The notes below the pieces were generated by a model that was not told where the DNA came from, searched no databases, and saw only the letters and a program-made list of their open reading frames with translations. Positions 30,701 through 41,781 of a stretch of 64,000 bases of DNA are shown piece after piece. Origin of the DNA: Balamuthia mandrillaris (taxonomy: Eukaryota; Discosea; Longamoebia; Balamuthiidae); assembly GCA_031835245.1 (NCBI GenBank), contig JAVKOQ010000024.1, forward strand, positions 1-64,000, read 5' to 3'. The position numbers and the translations under genes are program-made. Each line of letters begins with the position of its first letter. Within the stretch, counting starts at the first letter, position 1.

Positions 30701-32222
30701 GAAGAAGCGATGTTCTTATTGTCTGGTGCTAAAGGCTTAGGGCCAGGGAAGCGGACCGGAATTCCACACAGACCAATGCCTATCCTATCAAGGATGTCTC
30801 GGCCAAAGATCACTTGAGTAGAACCGAAGAGCTTGAGAACAAGGAAGTTGTGGAAGAACTTCCGAGTACCACACGCCACACGAATGTGGGAGGCAACGGC
30901 AGACACAGAGGCAGAGGAATCATCTCCCAGAACCACATCCTGTTGAGTGTGGGTCATTTTGAGGTGAAACTGTTCCACAAGGGAAGGATCCACAAAGGAA
31001 GAGGAGGTGCCGGTGTCGAGCAGGGCCATAACTCTTTGCTTGTTCAAGGTTGCCAGAACCATAATAGGAGCAGCAACAGGAGCAGGAGAGGGGTTATTGG
31101 AGGCAGGAGCTTCGTGATCGTCAAGACCAAGCATGAACAGCTCTGCTGCAGCTTGCTCAAACTCCTGAAAGGGATTCTCTTCTATGTTGTTTAAAGAAGG
31201 AGTAGCCGGAGAAGGAGAAGGGGAGGCCGCACTGCCGGAAGGAGGAGCCGGAAAAACACCAGTCGCAGGGGACTGCATGCTGTTGAGTGAAGAAGCTGGA
31301 GGCTTAGCAGAAGTGCCACAAGTAGGACAACAATTTGCCATATGTCCCACCTTACCGCACTTGTAGCAGATGCCAGCTGGTCTTTGAGGAGCACCAGAAG
31401 AGGTAGCAGGTGTAGAAGAAGAGGAAGAGGAGGAGGATCCATCACTCTTTTTCTTGGAGAGGACTCGGCAGTCCTTGGCTGAATGACCATGCGTACAGTG
31501 AAAAGAGCACCAAGGTTTGCCGTTCTTGGTCTCCTTGTTGTGGTTCAAGCTGCTCAGAGGGGAAAGTCTCAAGGGCTTTCTCTTGCTTCAGGCTTCCAAG
31601 GCGGATTCATGTTCCAAGGCGATGCTGATGGCATCAGCCAGAGAAGTAGGGGGGTTGGTGATGCAAGAAGAAATAAATCCCGAGACAAGTTCTTCAGGAA
31701 GGGCGTTCCTGAGAACAGCAAGAATATCTTCGAGTTGAGGCAGACAGGTCATCTGGTCGATGAGCTCTTGGAAGCGCTCTGAGAATTCTTGGACAGACTC
31801 TCAGGTTTTGAAGGAGAAGTGACAGAACTCTGTATGCAGCGCGTTCTGCAGGTTTCTGCTGCCAAAGTGGTTGTGGAAGGTGGCAATGAGCCTATCCCAA
31901 GGCTATTCCAGGTGATGAAGGTCTGGATGGCCCAGTGCTGAGCCAACAGATCCTTGATCTGAGAAATCAAGGCATAATGCCAGAGGTTTTCTGGGTAAGA
32001 CGTGCCACTAAGGGCGAAGTGTAGGTGCTCTAAAGAGCAAAGAAAGCATGGAGAAGAGGAAGGAAAAGGAGGAGAATATTGGAACAGTGGCTTTGAACAG
32101 CTCATTGGAACTCTCAGGCGTTGTGCTGGCTGAGGAGGAGTATCACGGTGCTGCCAAATGGTCTGACATTGTGGAGGAGGAAGGGGAGGAGACCCAATGC
32201 CTAGAATTTTTGCTAGTGACAT
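27714..32222 (-). pseudogene. Chromovirus 2 gag-pol, decayed, 5' LTR missing
   Basis: Minus-strand order: gag remnants (32222-31600), two zinc knuckles (CSFHCTHGHSAKDC and CYKCGKVGHMANCC, about 31510-31340), protease (MALLDTGTSSSF), RT with YIDDC (about 30080), RNase H and integrase (FPFEHVALDLFGP, QSDNGSEF, GAAEAHVK), then a chromodomain. Breaks: gag frames change near 31570 and 31800; RT passes to another frame near 29940; RNase H changes frame near 29500; the first RNase H aspartate is replaced (VGTNASQYG, family 1 has VGTD); a TGA at 27837-27839 cuts the chromodomain, whose frame stays open beyond it to 27741. The element stops abruptly at about 32222 without a 5' LTR. It is related to chromovirus 1 but clearly older. 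Confidence 0.9.
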
Positions 32223-32668
32223 GCTTTATGGGCCTTTGTAGCTTTAAGATGAGTTAAAGAAATAGTTAATGTTCTGTGCATAGTGAGAATATTCTTCATT
32301 ACATCATAGGTACCTATATTAATTTGTTTGAAGCCACTTGTTATTGTTATTTTAACTCTGTTTTGTAAGTGCTCAATCTCAAAATTGCTAAACATCTTTA
32401 CATATCCATAATTTATCAAAAAGTATCCAAGATAATCAACAAACACATCCATAAATATTGTGAAGTCTTTTGAAGCAAAGGCATCAAGGTATATATCTTT
32501 GAACTTTTTTACTTGTTTTTTCCATTGCTGTGATAATAATGCCTTCTTGCAAAGCATATGTACACAAGCAATGGAGCTCTCACCAAGCTTTATATGTTCT
32601 AAAGAGTTTTGTTTGCTTTTTTTTACTGTTGATATGAAGAGGTCAAGAATTTTTTTGTAATATTGCAA
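32213..32668 (-). CDS. AT-rich 151-codon open frame, unknown
   Basis: A Lys/Ile/Phe-rich frame with no recognised domain, in sequence distinctly more AT-rich than neighbouring genes. No start context, intron pattern or homology that I can name. It abuts the broken 5' end of chromovirus 2. It could be an exon of an unidentified gene, a decayed foreign sequence or chance. Low confidence. Confidence 0.2.
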   Translation of the reverse strand: MQYYKKILDLFISTVKKSKQNSLEHIKLGESSIACVHMLCKKALLSQQWKKQVKKFKDIYLDAFASKDFTIFMDVFVDYLGYFLINYGYVKMFSNFEIEHLQNRVKITITSGFKQINIGTYDVMKNILTMHRTLTISLTHLKATKAHKACH

Positions 32669-33497
32669 AATGTGTAAGTACTCAGCTCAGTCTAAGTGGC
32701 TCCTCTTTAGTTGTTGTGTTAACATTTCTTTCCTTTTTTATATCAGCTATAAAATTGCTATTGCAATCAACTTGTTGAGTTTTTGAAGATGAAGTCAGAG
32801 CTTTGCCTTTTTCATCAATAGCTTATATACCACTCTTATGACAATATGAAGAAGGTCTGACACACGACTTGGAACACACAGAAGAAGAGGTTTGTTAATG
32901 TATTTAAAATATTTGCATGTACTTGTTTCTCTATCTATAAGCTTTCCAAATACCCATTCCAAGATTTTCATAGTTGATATTTTTGGGCTGTGTTTTTTTC
33001 AGCTGTTTTAAGAACTCTTTCACCCTTTTTTCTTTTGTGTTGGCAACTTTTTAATCACTTTTAGAGCAGGGGTTTGAGGCTTAGTAGGGGCCTGCTAATA
33101 ATCGGGGGAGTTGTACAACCTTTACTATACTGATGATGGAGAATATAAGTTTGTGTAAAGAGAGAAAGGGGAAGGAAGAAGGATTAAAAAGAAGAGGAAA
33201 AGGGAGAAAAATGGTTGTAACTTCAGACTCGCTTAGAATAGGTCTATAGTTATTAGAGAGAGAAAATACAGCAACAGCTCAAAAAAGACATTGATTGCAA
33301 TACCAAGGTTCTAAACATAACTTTCCTCAGCAGTTATGATTTCCTGAGCAATTTCATTCCATTATTATTTATTTTATCATGTTTCCAAAAACCTTAGGCA
33401 GATCTACTCTATTCTATTCTATTATATTAAACACAAATCAAATATTTATTTTATGATTTGATCCTTGCTCACACATACAATTTTTCCATTGTTTAGA
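32669..33497. other. AT-rich tract without a supported gene
   Basis: Strongly AT-rich. A short minus-strand frame of fewer than 60 codons lies near 32970-32800 but cannot be tied to a gene. No repeat copy found. Confidence 0.45.
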
Positions 33498-35910
33498 CTA
33501 TAGTTCAAAGGTACTGTTAAGTTCTGCCTTATCTTTTGTAACCTTGTACAAGAGTATAGTTTGTAATCCCACACGAACCAGCACCCAGAAATGGGCATGC
33601 TCACTTCTCAGTGTAGGAATATAGAGGTCCCGAACTTCCTTTACTGCATTATCTACCACATACTGCACAGTCAATTGACAGTCAGCAACCAGTCAGTGAC
33701 GTCTGCAATAGTCATATGCCAGTGGCAAGTTGACAATATCTACAGGCAACAACTTATCAATAGTATCCCGTGATTTGTTGCACAGTTTGTTCCAATCAGT
33801 TTCCCCAGCACTTAACTTCAAACCAGCAACAGGAATGCTCTTCAGGCTCAGATAGTGATAATAGTCCTAAGAAAATCCAAAATGCATGAGAATGAGATGA
33901 GAGTGAGCAAGTGAGTGAATACTATGATGAAACCAAACCTGATCTGGTGGGTTATGGACATGATAAACAATATCCACATACCGTTGCCAGGGTGTGGAAT
34001 CTGGCTTAAATGCAAATTCTTTGAACACACTATCTGAGTTCCTTCGCAGAAGTACCATGGCATCAAAAACCGCTGGTCATTGCGATTTAGCAAGGGGGGG
34101 AATGGGATTTAGCAACTGATGGGCATACCTTGCGCAAATGGATCTTCTCCAAGTATGACGTCACGTGCATTGCTGCGGCTGAGCAAGTGTTTTGAAACTG
34201 CTTTGCAAAAGGGACTCAGCTCTTTTTTCTCCACAAGCACATTGATTGCCTGACGAAGATCAGTTTTGCCAGTCTCGTCCAGATCTAGCAAGTCCTGCAG
34301 TGCCTTTGTGAACTCTCTACGAGCGACATCATTCGGGATCCTGAGTGAATATGAGATCCTGTCATTAAAATTAACAGGGACATAGGTCAGTGCGCCCATG
34401 TAGCGCATGAAGGAGAGCAATGGTGTTGGGCTTGTCGCGAGCTCGTTCATATGGGATAGCCGGAAGACTTCCTCTGCTCCGCCAGGAATGTTAATTGTGG
34501 CATCCTCCTGGGCAAGCAGCTTTTCGATAACGATGGGGGCATAGCGTGCTTCTCGTATTGCCTGTAGGGTTGATTCAGCAGGCTTTGAATTTGAGTCTTT
34601 TGGTATTTCCTCCTGTAGGCGTATGGCCAACTCCATGGAGCTAAGATTATCTGGAACTTTCAAACATTCAATTTGCTGCAATCCATGCAAAATACGCGTA
34701 GGGTTGTAGAGGGGCTCCTCTGCTCTGGGGTGGAAATAGTAGCCATCGTGTTCACGTTTCCACATTTCCAGCAACGCAGTAATCACCGGGTCCGCGAGAT
34801 CTAGCCTTTTTAGGCCGTTGTGTACGTCACTTTTGGTGAAACCATACATCAGAGAAAATCTGCTGATGTCACTGATATGGGTCGCGATATTGAAGCCACT
34901 TGTGAACTCAGAGAGGACAAGAGGAGTCACGCCGGTTATAAAGCACCTCGCCACTCCGATATCACATGCAGTCTTAAGTTTGCTGAAGAACTCGCTGTAT
35001 GTGTTCTCCATGCGCTTCAGAGGGTTCTGGTGGTCTTCCGAGGAGTAGCTAAGGGCGGACACAAAGGATCCATTGCCAAGCGTCTTGTTAAGGCTGGCAT
35101 CGTATTCATCGATGATGACATAGACCTTATGTAGGGAAGCTGTTTAGTTAACAATATAAGCAGAAGAGGGGAGTTAAAAATAAAATAATGCAGCATCCTT
35201 GGGTCCAAAACCTTGTTCTGTTTCAAGCGCATTTCGTCAAAGAGTAACTTGTAGGTATCCAGTGCATCATGTGTGTTGACCTGGAAGTTGAGATTGTAGC
35301 GAGCTTTAAACGTACTGGCAGAAGAGTTTAATTCGTTATTGAGGCTCATCTTAAACTCCTCTGCAGTTTCAGTCCTGAGGCCGGCAAAGGTGAGGGGAAG
35401 AACCAGGAAGGAATTGGCTAATGGGGTACGTTGCTTGCCGACGGAAAGGTGGCCAAAGAGTTCGTTGAACTTGGGGGAGTTAAAAGCATCATAGTACTGG
35501 GCTAAGGTATCGGCAAAAAGTGTCTTTCCGAATCGCCGCGGTCGCAATGATACAATTGCATTGACATCAAGTTTCTCCAGCAAGGGAATATATGACGTCT
35601 GGTTTTTCCGAAGGTTATCGACACAACAAGAACAAGAAGGAAAGGAAAAGGGTGCTACCTTGTCGACATAGAACTTTTCAGGCGAGTACACACGTTTGAA
35701 TTCTCCAACGCCTACTGCAAAGGCGCCAAGATCTAGGCCAGACAGAAATCAGTCGTGTTTTTTGAGTGAACAAAAGAGAGAGAAGTTGGTACTGCTTTTG
35801 TTCTGATTTGAGGCAAAGTTTCTGCAACTTAGTGCCGTTGGCCTAACAAACAAATGGAAAGAAGAACTAGTTGGTGTGTTGAGCCTACTGCAGTTCCAAA
35901 CCCCCCGCAT
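33498..35910 (-). CDS. AAA-ATPase-like domain protein (PF09820 type), with possible mitochondrial presequence and an in-frame TGA
   Basis: Six exons join in phase: 35910-35793, 35732-35659, 35598-35212, 35125-34129, 34072-33939 and 33866 onward. The protein has YVDK|TSYIPLLEKL followed by VSLRPRRFGKTLF (the degenerate P-loop of this family) and a Walker B-like VYVIIDEYD, then ARCFITGVTPLVLSEF and LMYGFT, all hallmarks of AAA-ATPase-like proteins usually fused to a PD-(D/E)XK-like nuclease. The nuclease part is not clearly recognisable here. Residues 1-35 are Ser/Thr/Arg-rich with no acidic residue (ends CRNFAS), like a mitochondrial targeting peptide. A TGA at 33695-33693 ends 627 aa, but the same frame stays open 64 more codons to TAG at 33498. 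It may be a genuine stop, a mutation or readthrough. Divergent from AlaRS. Confidence 0.78.
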
Positions 35911-36195
35911 CGTGCTCGGACCACGCAACCTTTGCTATCCCTCTGCGAAGTTTGCGATGTTCGTTGCCTGCCTGCCTGAGCGTTGCATTGAGGGAACCCT
36001 CGGCAGAAGCAGGCCGTGGGATTGTGGGTAAGGCGGCGAGTCGCCGAAAAATCTCAGAACAAAAAAAAAAAAAACAAGGTGACCGCCACCTTAAATAGGC
36101 TGCCCTTGCGTCTGTGTCCTTCCTTTTTTTCGGTCTTTCTTTTTTATTTTATTGCCGCTGGCAGCACACAACCAACCAACCATCCTCACCACCCC
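35911..36195. promoter_or_regulatory. Divergent promoter region, AAA-ATPase-like gene / AlaRS
   Basis: 285 bp between two divergent start codons, containing an A15 run at about 36061 and T-rich stretches. Promoter function is inferred from arrangement. Confidence 0.45.
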
Positions 36196-39100
36196 ATGGA
36201 AGCAAACCAACAGCGTTGGCCCTGTGACAAGGTCAGAAAGACTTTCATCGAGTTTTTCCAAGGGAAGGACCACCTCTTTGTGCCCTCTTCCTCGGTTGTT
36301 CCTCACAACGACCCCACACTGCTTTTTGCCAATGCCGGCATGAACCAATTTAAGGTTAAACCTCTTCCTTCTCGCGGAGTGCACCCAAAAAAAGCGTAGT
36401 TAACTTTTACCCTTTTCTCTCTCTCTCCGCAAACACGCACGCTTGCTCTGTGTCAATTCTCTCTACAGCCAATCTTTTTGGGGCAAGTGGACCCAAAAAG
36501 TGAGCAAGCCTCATGGAAAAGGGCAGCAAACAGCCAAAAATGCATACGAGCAGGAGGCAAGCACAACGACCTCGATGACGTGGGAAAGGATACCTATCAC
36601 CACACTTTCTTTGAGATGCTTGGCAACTGGTCCTTTGGGGACTACTTCAAGCAGGAGGCAATTGACTGGGCAATGGAACTGTTGACAGAGGTGTATGGGC
36701 TGGATTCCTCCCGACTCTACGCTACGTATTTTGGTGGTTCGGATGAAGACGGACTGCCAGCTGATGAAGAAGCTCGTGAGTTGTGGAAGAAACATCTTCC
36801 CGCAGAGAGGATCCTTCCTTTTGGCAAGAAAGAAAACTTCTGGGAGATGGGAGAGACGGGACCTTGTGGACCCTGCTCCGAGATTCACTACGATCGTATC
36901 GGAGGAAGGGACGTCTCCTCCCTGGTCAATAAGGATGACCCTAATGTGATTGAGATTTGGAACTTGGTCTTCATGCAGTTCAACAGGGAACAAGACGGCT
37001 CGCTCAAGCGGCTCCCCGCTTCTCATGTGGACACTGGTATGGGCTTTGAACGCTTGACTTCTATTCTTCAAGACGTCAAGTCCAACTACGACACAGACAT
37101 CTTCGCTCCCATTTTCGCAAGAATCCAAGAGGTCACCGGCGCACCAGCCTATGCCGGAAAAGTGGGCAAAGAGGATACCGACCTAGTGGACACTGCTTAC
37201 CGCGTTGTGGCTGATCACATCCGCACTCTCTGCTTCGCCATTAGCGACGGAGCTGCACCCGGCCCCGATGACAGGGATTATATTCTGCGCAAGGTGCTAC
37301 GACGCGCTGTGCGCTTTGGCAAGGAGATCCTTGGTGCGAAGGACGGCTTCTTTCATCAGCTGGTAGGTGTGGTTCTCGAGTTGATGGGCGACGCTTTTCC
37401 TCAGCTGCGTGAGAATCCTGCACACATCGTTCAGACTATCAAAGAGGAAGAAGAAAGCTTCACTGCCACTCTCGACAAAGGACTCAAGAAATACCACAAA
37501 GCCACTGCCAAGCTTACTCCAGGGCAAGTGCTTTCCGGCAAAGCTGTTTTCAAGCTCTATGACACCTACGGATTTCCTGTGGAGCTTACTCAGCTTATGG
37601 CAGAGGAGAAAGGCCTTGGAATCGATTGGAACGGCTTCAAAAAAGAGAAAGAAGCAGCCCAGCAGCGTTCCCGCCAAGCTCAGAGACTGGCTATGATGAG
37701 CGGTGGTCCCATCTTCGAGCTGGATGCCAACGCTGTCTCTGAGCTGCAGAATGCCTCCCTTCTCCCTACGGACGATTCGTTCAAGTATCAAACTGGGCAA
37801 GATGTAGAGGCCGTGGTCAAGGCAATCTGGACCACCAACAAAGCCTTTGAGCAATATTCCTCTGGCGAAGCGGTTTGTACTTTATCTTTGGAGGTTTTTT
37901 TGGTGTTTTTTTTTTGAAACAAAAACTCATTTCCTTATTCCTTGTTGCGTTACTTTGGTTTGACAGGGCCTGGTGCTGGACTGCACAAATTTCTATGCTG
38001 AGTCCGGCGGGCAGATGTATGACATGGGCGTAATGAAAGTGAAGGGCAGAGAGGGAGTTACCTTTGCTGTCTGTGAAGTTCAATCCTACGGTGGTTATGT
38101 GCTACATTCTGGCACTTGCTCCGGAGGAGAGATCCGAGTGGGTGACGTGTTGCAGCTGACGGTGGAACTGTCTCGACGGCTGCCTCTTATGGCCAACCAC
38201 ACCACAACTCACTTGGTGAATCATGCTTTGCGGGCAGTGTTGGGGGGTGTTGTGGATCAAAAAGGCTCCTTGGTGCTTCCAGAGCGACTTCGCTTCGATT
38301 TCAGCTATGGCAAAGCGTTGACTGCAGAGCAGTTGGAGAAAGTGGATCAACACGTGCAGGCCGTAATCGCAAGAGATTTGCAGGTATACATCCAGAATGT
38401 TGCTCTTCAACAGGCTCTTGCCATGCCATGCGTTAGAGCAATGTTCGGCGAGACTTACCCCGACCCTGTGCGAGTGGTATCTGTGGGGGCTGCCCTGGAG
38501 GAGCTTCTACAAGATCCTGACAATCCCAAGTGGTCGGAGTTTTCGGTTGAACTTTGTGGTGGCACTCACTTGAGCAGGTCAAGTGAGGCTGAGTGCTTTA
38601 CCATCGTTGCAGAGGAAGCTCTTGCTCGTGGTATCAGACGCTTGGTGGCCCTCACCGGAAAACCCGCCCAGGAGGCCATCCACCGTGGAGAAGAGCTGGC
38701 CAAAGCTGTTGCTCTCCTGAAAAATAAGAAAGGAGAGGATCTCAAGTGCGCCGTCACCGACCTTGCCAAGCAGTTGGATGAGGCTGTTGTACCTGCTTCC
38801 AAAAGATATATCATTCGCGACAGTTTGGACCAGTTCCGACGGACCGTCGCCGACTCGACTAAAAACACGAAAGCCGAGCAGCTTGAACTTGCCCAACAAT
38901 ATGCAGAGCAAGTGGTGAGCGACCTGCAAGCCTCTCCTGATTCCCGCTTCCATGTTGGAATCCTGCAAGTCAACTCCTTCACCGTTGCCCTAACTAATGC
39001 TATCAAGGCCATACAAGAGAAGCACCCTTCCCTTCCTGTGCTTCTTTTGAGCGCTGATAACACCAACCCCAAGAAACCCAAGGCTACTGTCGTTTGTCAG

Positions 39101-39289
39101 GTCCCCCAAAGTGTTGTGGATTCCACTTCCCTCAAGGCCAACGGATGGGCTGCTGCTGTGGCCGAGGTGCTCGGTGGCAAAGGTGGCGGTAAGCCCACCA
39201 CCGCCCAAGGGTCTGGTCCAAAGCTTCGGCAATTGGATGCCGCCTTGGTCACCGCAAAAGACTATGCCTCACGATTGCTTGCTCCTTAA
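36196..39289 (+). CDS. AARS1: Alanyl-tRNA synthetase
   Basis: Charges tRNA-Ala with alanine. Three exons (36196-36354, 36469-37872, 37967-39289), phase 0 throughout, give 961 aa (human cytosolic enzyme 968). The N-terminal class II catalytic domain includes FPSSS-like [21 protein letters not shown], the [10 protein letters not shown] segment and DTGMGFERL. The editing domain carries the zinc ligands HTTTH at about residues 598-602 and CGGTH at about 718-722, so mischarged Ser/Gly should be cleared. The C terminus has the glycine-rich DHHA1-type LGGKGGGKP. No clear mitochondrial presequence is visible at this start; an organellar form would need another start. Intron 1 contains a CTCTCTCTCTC run. 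Convergent with the stress-protein gene. Confidence 0.97.
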
Positions 39290-39535
39290 CCTGCTGCCCA
39301 TATTCCCTTTCTCCCCTTCGTCCCCTTCTTCAGAAAGTTATGTTTTCTTTAAACAAAGGAAAATAAACAACAACGGCGTAACTATGAACATGTCCTATCA
39401 GCGAAGAAGAACCCACTTTAAGGTTGGTGGCGTGGCGCCATCTCACTCAGGCCAGGAGAAGCAGTTGCTGTTGTTGGTACCAACAGGGCTTCAGTGTCAT
39501 CAGCAACATGTATGGTGGCTCCGCTAGCGCTTCTG

Positions 39536-39617
39536 TTAACGTACAATCATTACCGAGCACTTACCGAAACGCATGACATGCTCAGACACAGAGCCCACTA
39601 GCATCCTGCGTTTCAGC

Positions 39618-39648
<31 letters not shown>

Positions 39649-39658
39649 GAGAGAGAGA

Positions 39659-39751
<93 letters not shown>

Positions 39752-40277
39752 TGAAGAGAAAGGCTTTAGACATTGTTCCAAAGGCAAAGTAAGGAGGAGA
39801 ACAGTGTACCGCTCCAAAGAGCCAGTTCCACGACTGCCCATAACGCACAAGTCAATGTCATGGTCAGGTATGAGCTTGCAAATGGCCTCTCTGGCATCGG
39901 GGCTTTCAATTGTGGTGTAGGTAAAACGGTCCTTTGCCCACAGACAGGGTCAGCACCAGCTTGCCTCAACAAAAGCAAAGGACCTTTGGTACCTTCAACT
40001 GAGAGGAAGCGAGTTGAAACATGCCCCTATAGTTTTGCTCAAGTTCTTCAGCCTTTTCTTTTTCCATCACGTTGTTGAGGTGCTCCATTCGGTCTTCCAA
40101 AGGGTTAAAAAGCTTCAGGAAGGTGGTTAACGGGCTGGAGGTTTCCTCCGGGGTAAACACCTCCATCACATGCACAGCAATTAACTCCCCCTTTTCCTTA
40201 TCTACCAACTGAAGCGCCCGCTCAAAGGCCCTCCCAGAGGCCTCAGAACCATCTATACATGCCAAAACTTTACGCAT
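39536..40277 (-). CDS. Universal stress protein A family protein
   Basis: Three exons (40277-39993, 39931-39810, 39605-39536) join in phase to 158 aa, the usual single-domain USP length. It opens with the beta1 and Asp of the ATP pocket ([16 protein letters not shown]) and has the nucleotide-binding G-2X-G-9X-G(S/T) type motif at the exon 2/3 join ([11 protein letters not shown], then [12 protein letters not shown]), so it is an ATP-binding-type USP. Such proteins modulate stress survival; the ligand effect here is unknown. Intron 2 is filled by a GAGAGT-type microsatellite (sense ACTCTC) that reaches to within about 12 nt of the acceptor. Stop is TAA at 39536. Confidence 0.92.
39618..39754 (-). 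repeat. GA / GAGAGT microsatellite in the stress-protein intron 2
   Basis: A pure GA block (39618-39664 with GAGT interruptions) followed by about 15 GAGAGT hexamers. Pyrimidine-rich on the sense strand of the gene. Confidence 0.97.
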
Positions 40278-41315
40278 CCTTCCTCCCTTCCTTCAACTCG
40301 TCGATCTTATGATCTCACTTGATCTTGGAATGGGTGACGTTATATGGGTGTGGGGTCAACCAACTTTGCCTTATTTCCGAAACTCCTCCTGTTCTGGTTT
40401 GTTTCTCAGCCGGCTGCAAACCAACCCTCATTTAGAATTGTACTTGAAATTTGTTTTTTTCTCTTCCTTTGTTTTTCTTTTGCTTATTTTTTTCACACGG
40501 CCACTCTGCCTAACAAACAAACATGGCGTAGCGGCCCCCCTGCGGAGTTGGATTCTCCGTGGAGCCTTTTGGGTATGTGATACAAGCCCCCTTTGAGTGT
40601 TGAACCGAGTGCTTTATGATGATAAATGTGAAATAACGGACTAGAGTTTCCGAATCTTCTATTCTAGTGTGGACTTCGCAAATCTGATGTTTTTTTTTTT
40701 GTTTGTTTGTTTTGTTTGTTTTGGTTTTGCTTGCTAATGTGCTCATACTACATCACAGTCTTGTTCACACCAGTCGTTTCACTTTTCTGTTTTATGGTAC
40801 GTATGAAGTTTATTTTGTGCCTCGTTCGTGGTCTCCAAAGATGAATCATTTAAAAAAAATAACTGGAATTACCGGCTGAACTCTCCGTGAATGAGAAGCA
40901 CCATTCTGACTGGAGACCCCTCTCCCCTCCTCCCCCAAAAAAATGTGTCATTTTCCGCGCTCATTTTCCCTCTCTAGGGTGCTGTTTGTTTAACAACGGT
41001 GGCATAATGTTAGCTTTGGAGCGCTCATTGGAGGTACCTATGCGCCCCTTTGGATCTTCTCGCAAGCACTTGTGGTAGTTGCTGAGATGTTACCTATAAT
41101 CTCATGCTAATCCTGAAATTTGTGATGTCAATTCAAGACTTTTCTGAGCAACAACACCATCAAGTAGCAATGCGCTTTAACTGAAGTAGTGGCTTTTGCT
41201 GACCGTTTTTTTATTGTGATACAGCGACTTACCCCTTGCTGAGGCTTGCCGAGGCGCGGGGTGCTCCGCTCATTTTTTTTCCCTGCAAGGACCAAGTTTT
41301 TCATCAAGACTTCGT
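40278..41315. other. Intergenic stretch, no firmly supported gene
   Basis: Lies between the stress-protein start and the small basic frame. T-rich in 40440-40500 and 40685-40730. A hydrophobic open segment near 41011-41090 (FGALIGGTYAPLWIFSQALV) could be an exon of a + strand gene with an AG before it and a GT after it, but I could not tie it to the downstream exons. Confidence 0.35.
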
Positions 41316-41781
41316 ATGACTGAAGCATCCTCGCGTTTGAAGCAAATGACTAACGCGCAATGGTGTAGGGTTTGACATTTTCCTTGCAATAAAGCTCCTT
41401 GTTTCGTGAAAGCACAAAAAAACACACCCAACAACTCGAAAAAGAGAAGCAGAAAGAGAATGAAAAAGAAAAAGGGATAGAAGATCGCCACCAAAAAGCA
41501 GCCCTCAAAAGGCAACGGATTGCTGAAGAAGACAGAAAATGGAGAGAAAAACATGGCTGGTCAATAGGAGAGAAAGCGTTGCCCTCGTTTCCTTGTCAAA
41601 CAACCATTCCACCTGACGCTGCAAAAACACGCAAGGGTATCTTTATGCTATTCTTTTCTCTGATTTCCTGGAGCAGCTCATTCTTCCCCACTTATTATTT
41701 ACAGCTTTGTTATTTGTCTTGGTTAAACTACGTGAGAGTGGTGGCGGTGTCAGTAGTGGAGGTTTCCTGCGTGAGCAGTAG
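41316..41781 (+). CDS. Possible small basic coiled-coil protein, unrecognised
   Basis: Three exons can be joined in phase (41316-41362, 41413-41636, 41705-41781) to a 115-aa protein. The middle is Lys/Glu-rich and likely helical (QLEKEKQKENEKEKG), followed by REKHGWSIGEKALPSF and a short C-terminal exon ALLFVLVKLRESGGG ending in TAG. Intron 2 (41637-41704) has a GT donor and a TTATTTACAG acceptor. The first intron is only 50 nt with a plain donor. The gene would keep the strict strand alternation of the window and would overlap the 3' end of the next gene by 54 bp. No family recognised. Its 5' end may lie further upstream. Confidence 0.4.

Noticed and set aside
33693..33695. Genome-wide reassignment of TGA to sense
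   Set aside because: VTA1, RhoGAP, COPG, the Ser-rich gene and FH all end at TGA at family-appropriate positions, so TGA is a normal stop here.
39618..39754. Regularly spaced repeats that might look like a CRISPR array
   Set aside because: Simple hexanucleotide tandem without spacers, in a eukaryotic intron.
40309..40596. 95-codon + strand frame with hydrophobic segment
   Set aside because: T-rich sequence gives Phe/Leu codons in any frame; no intron or domain support.
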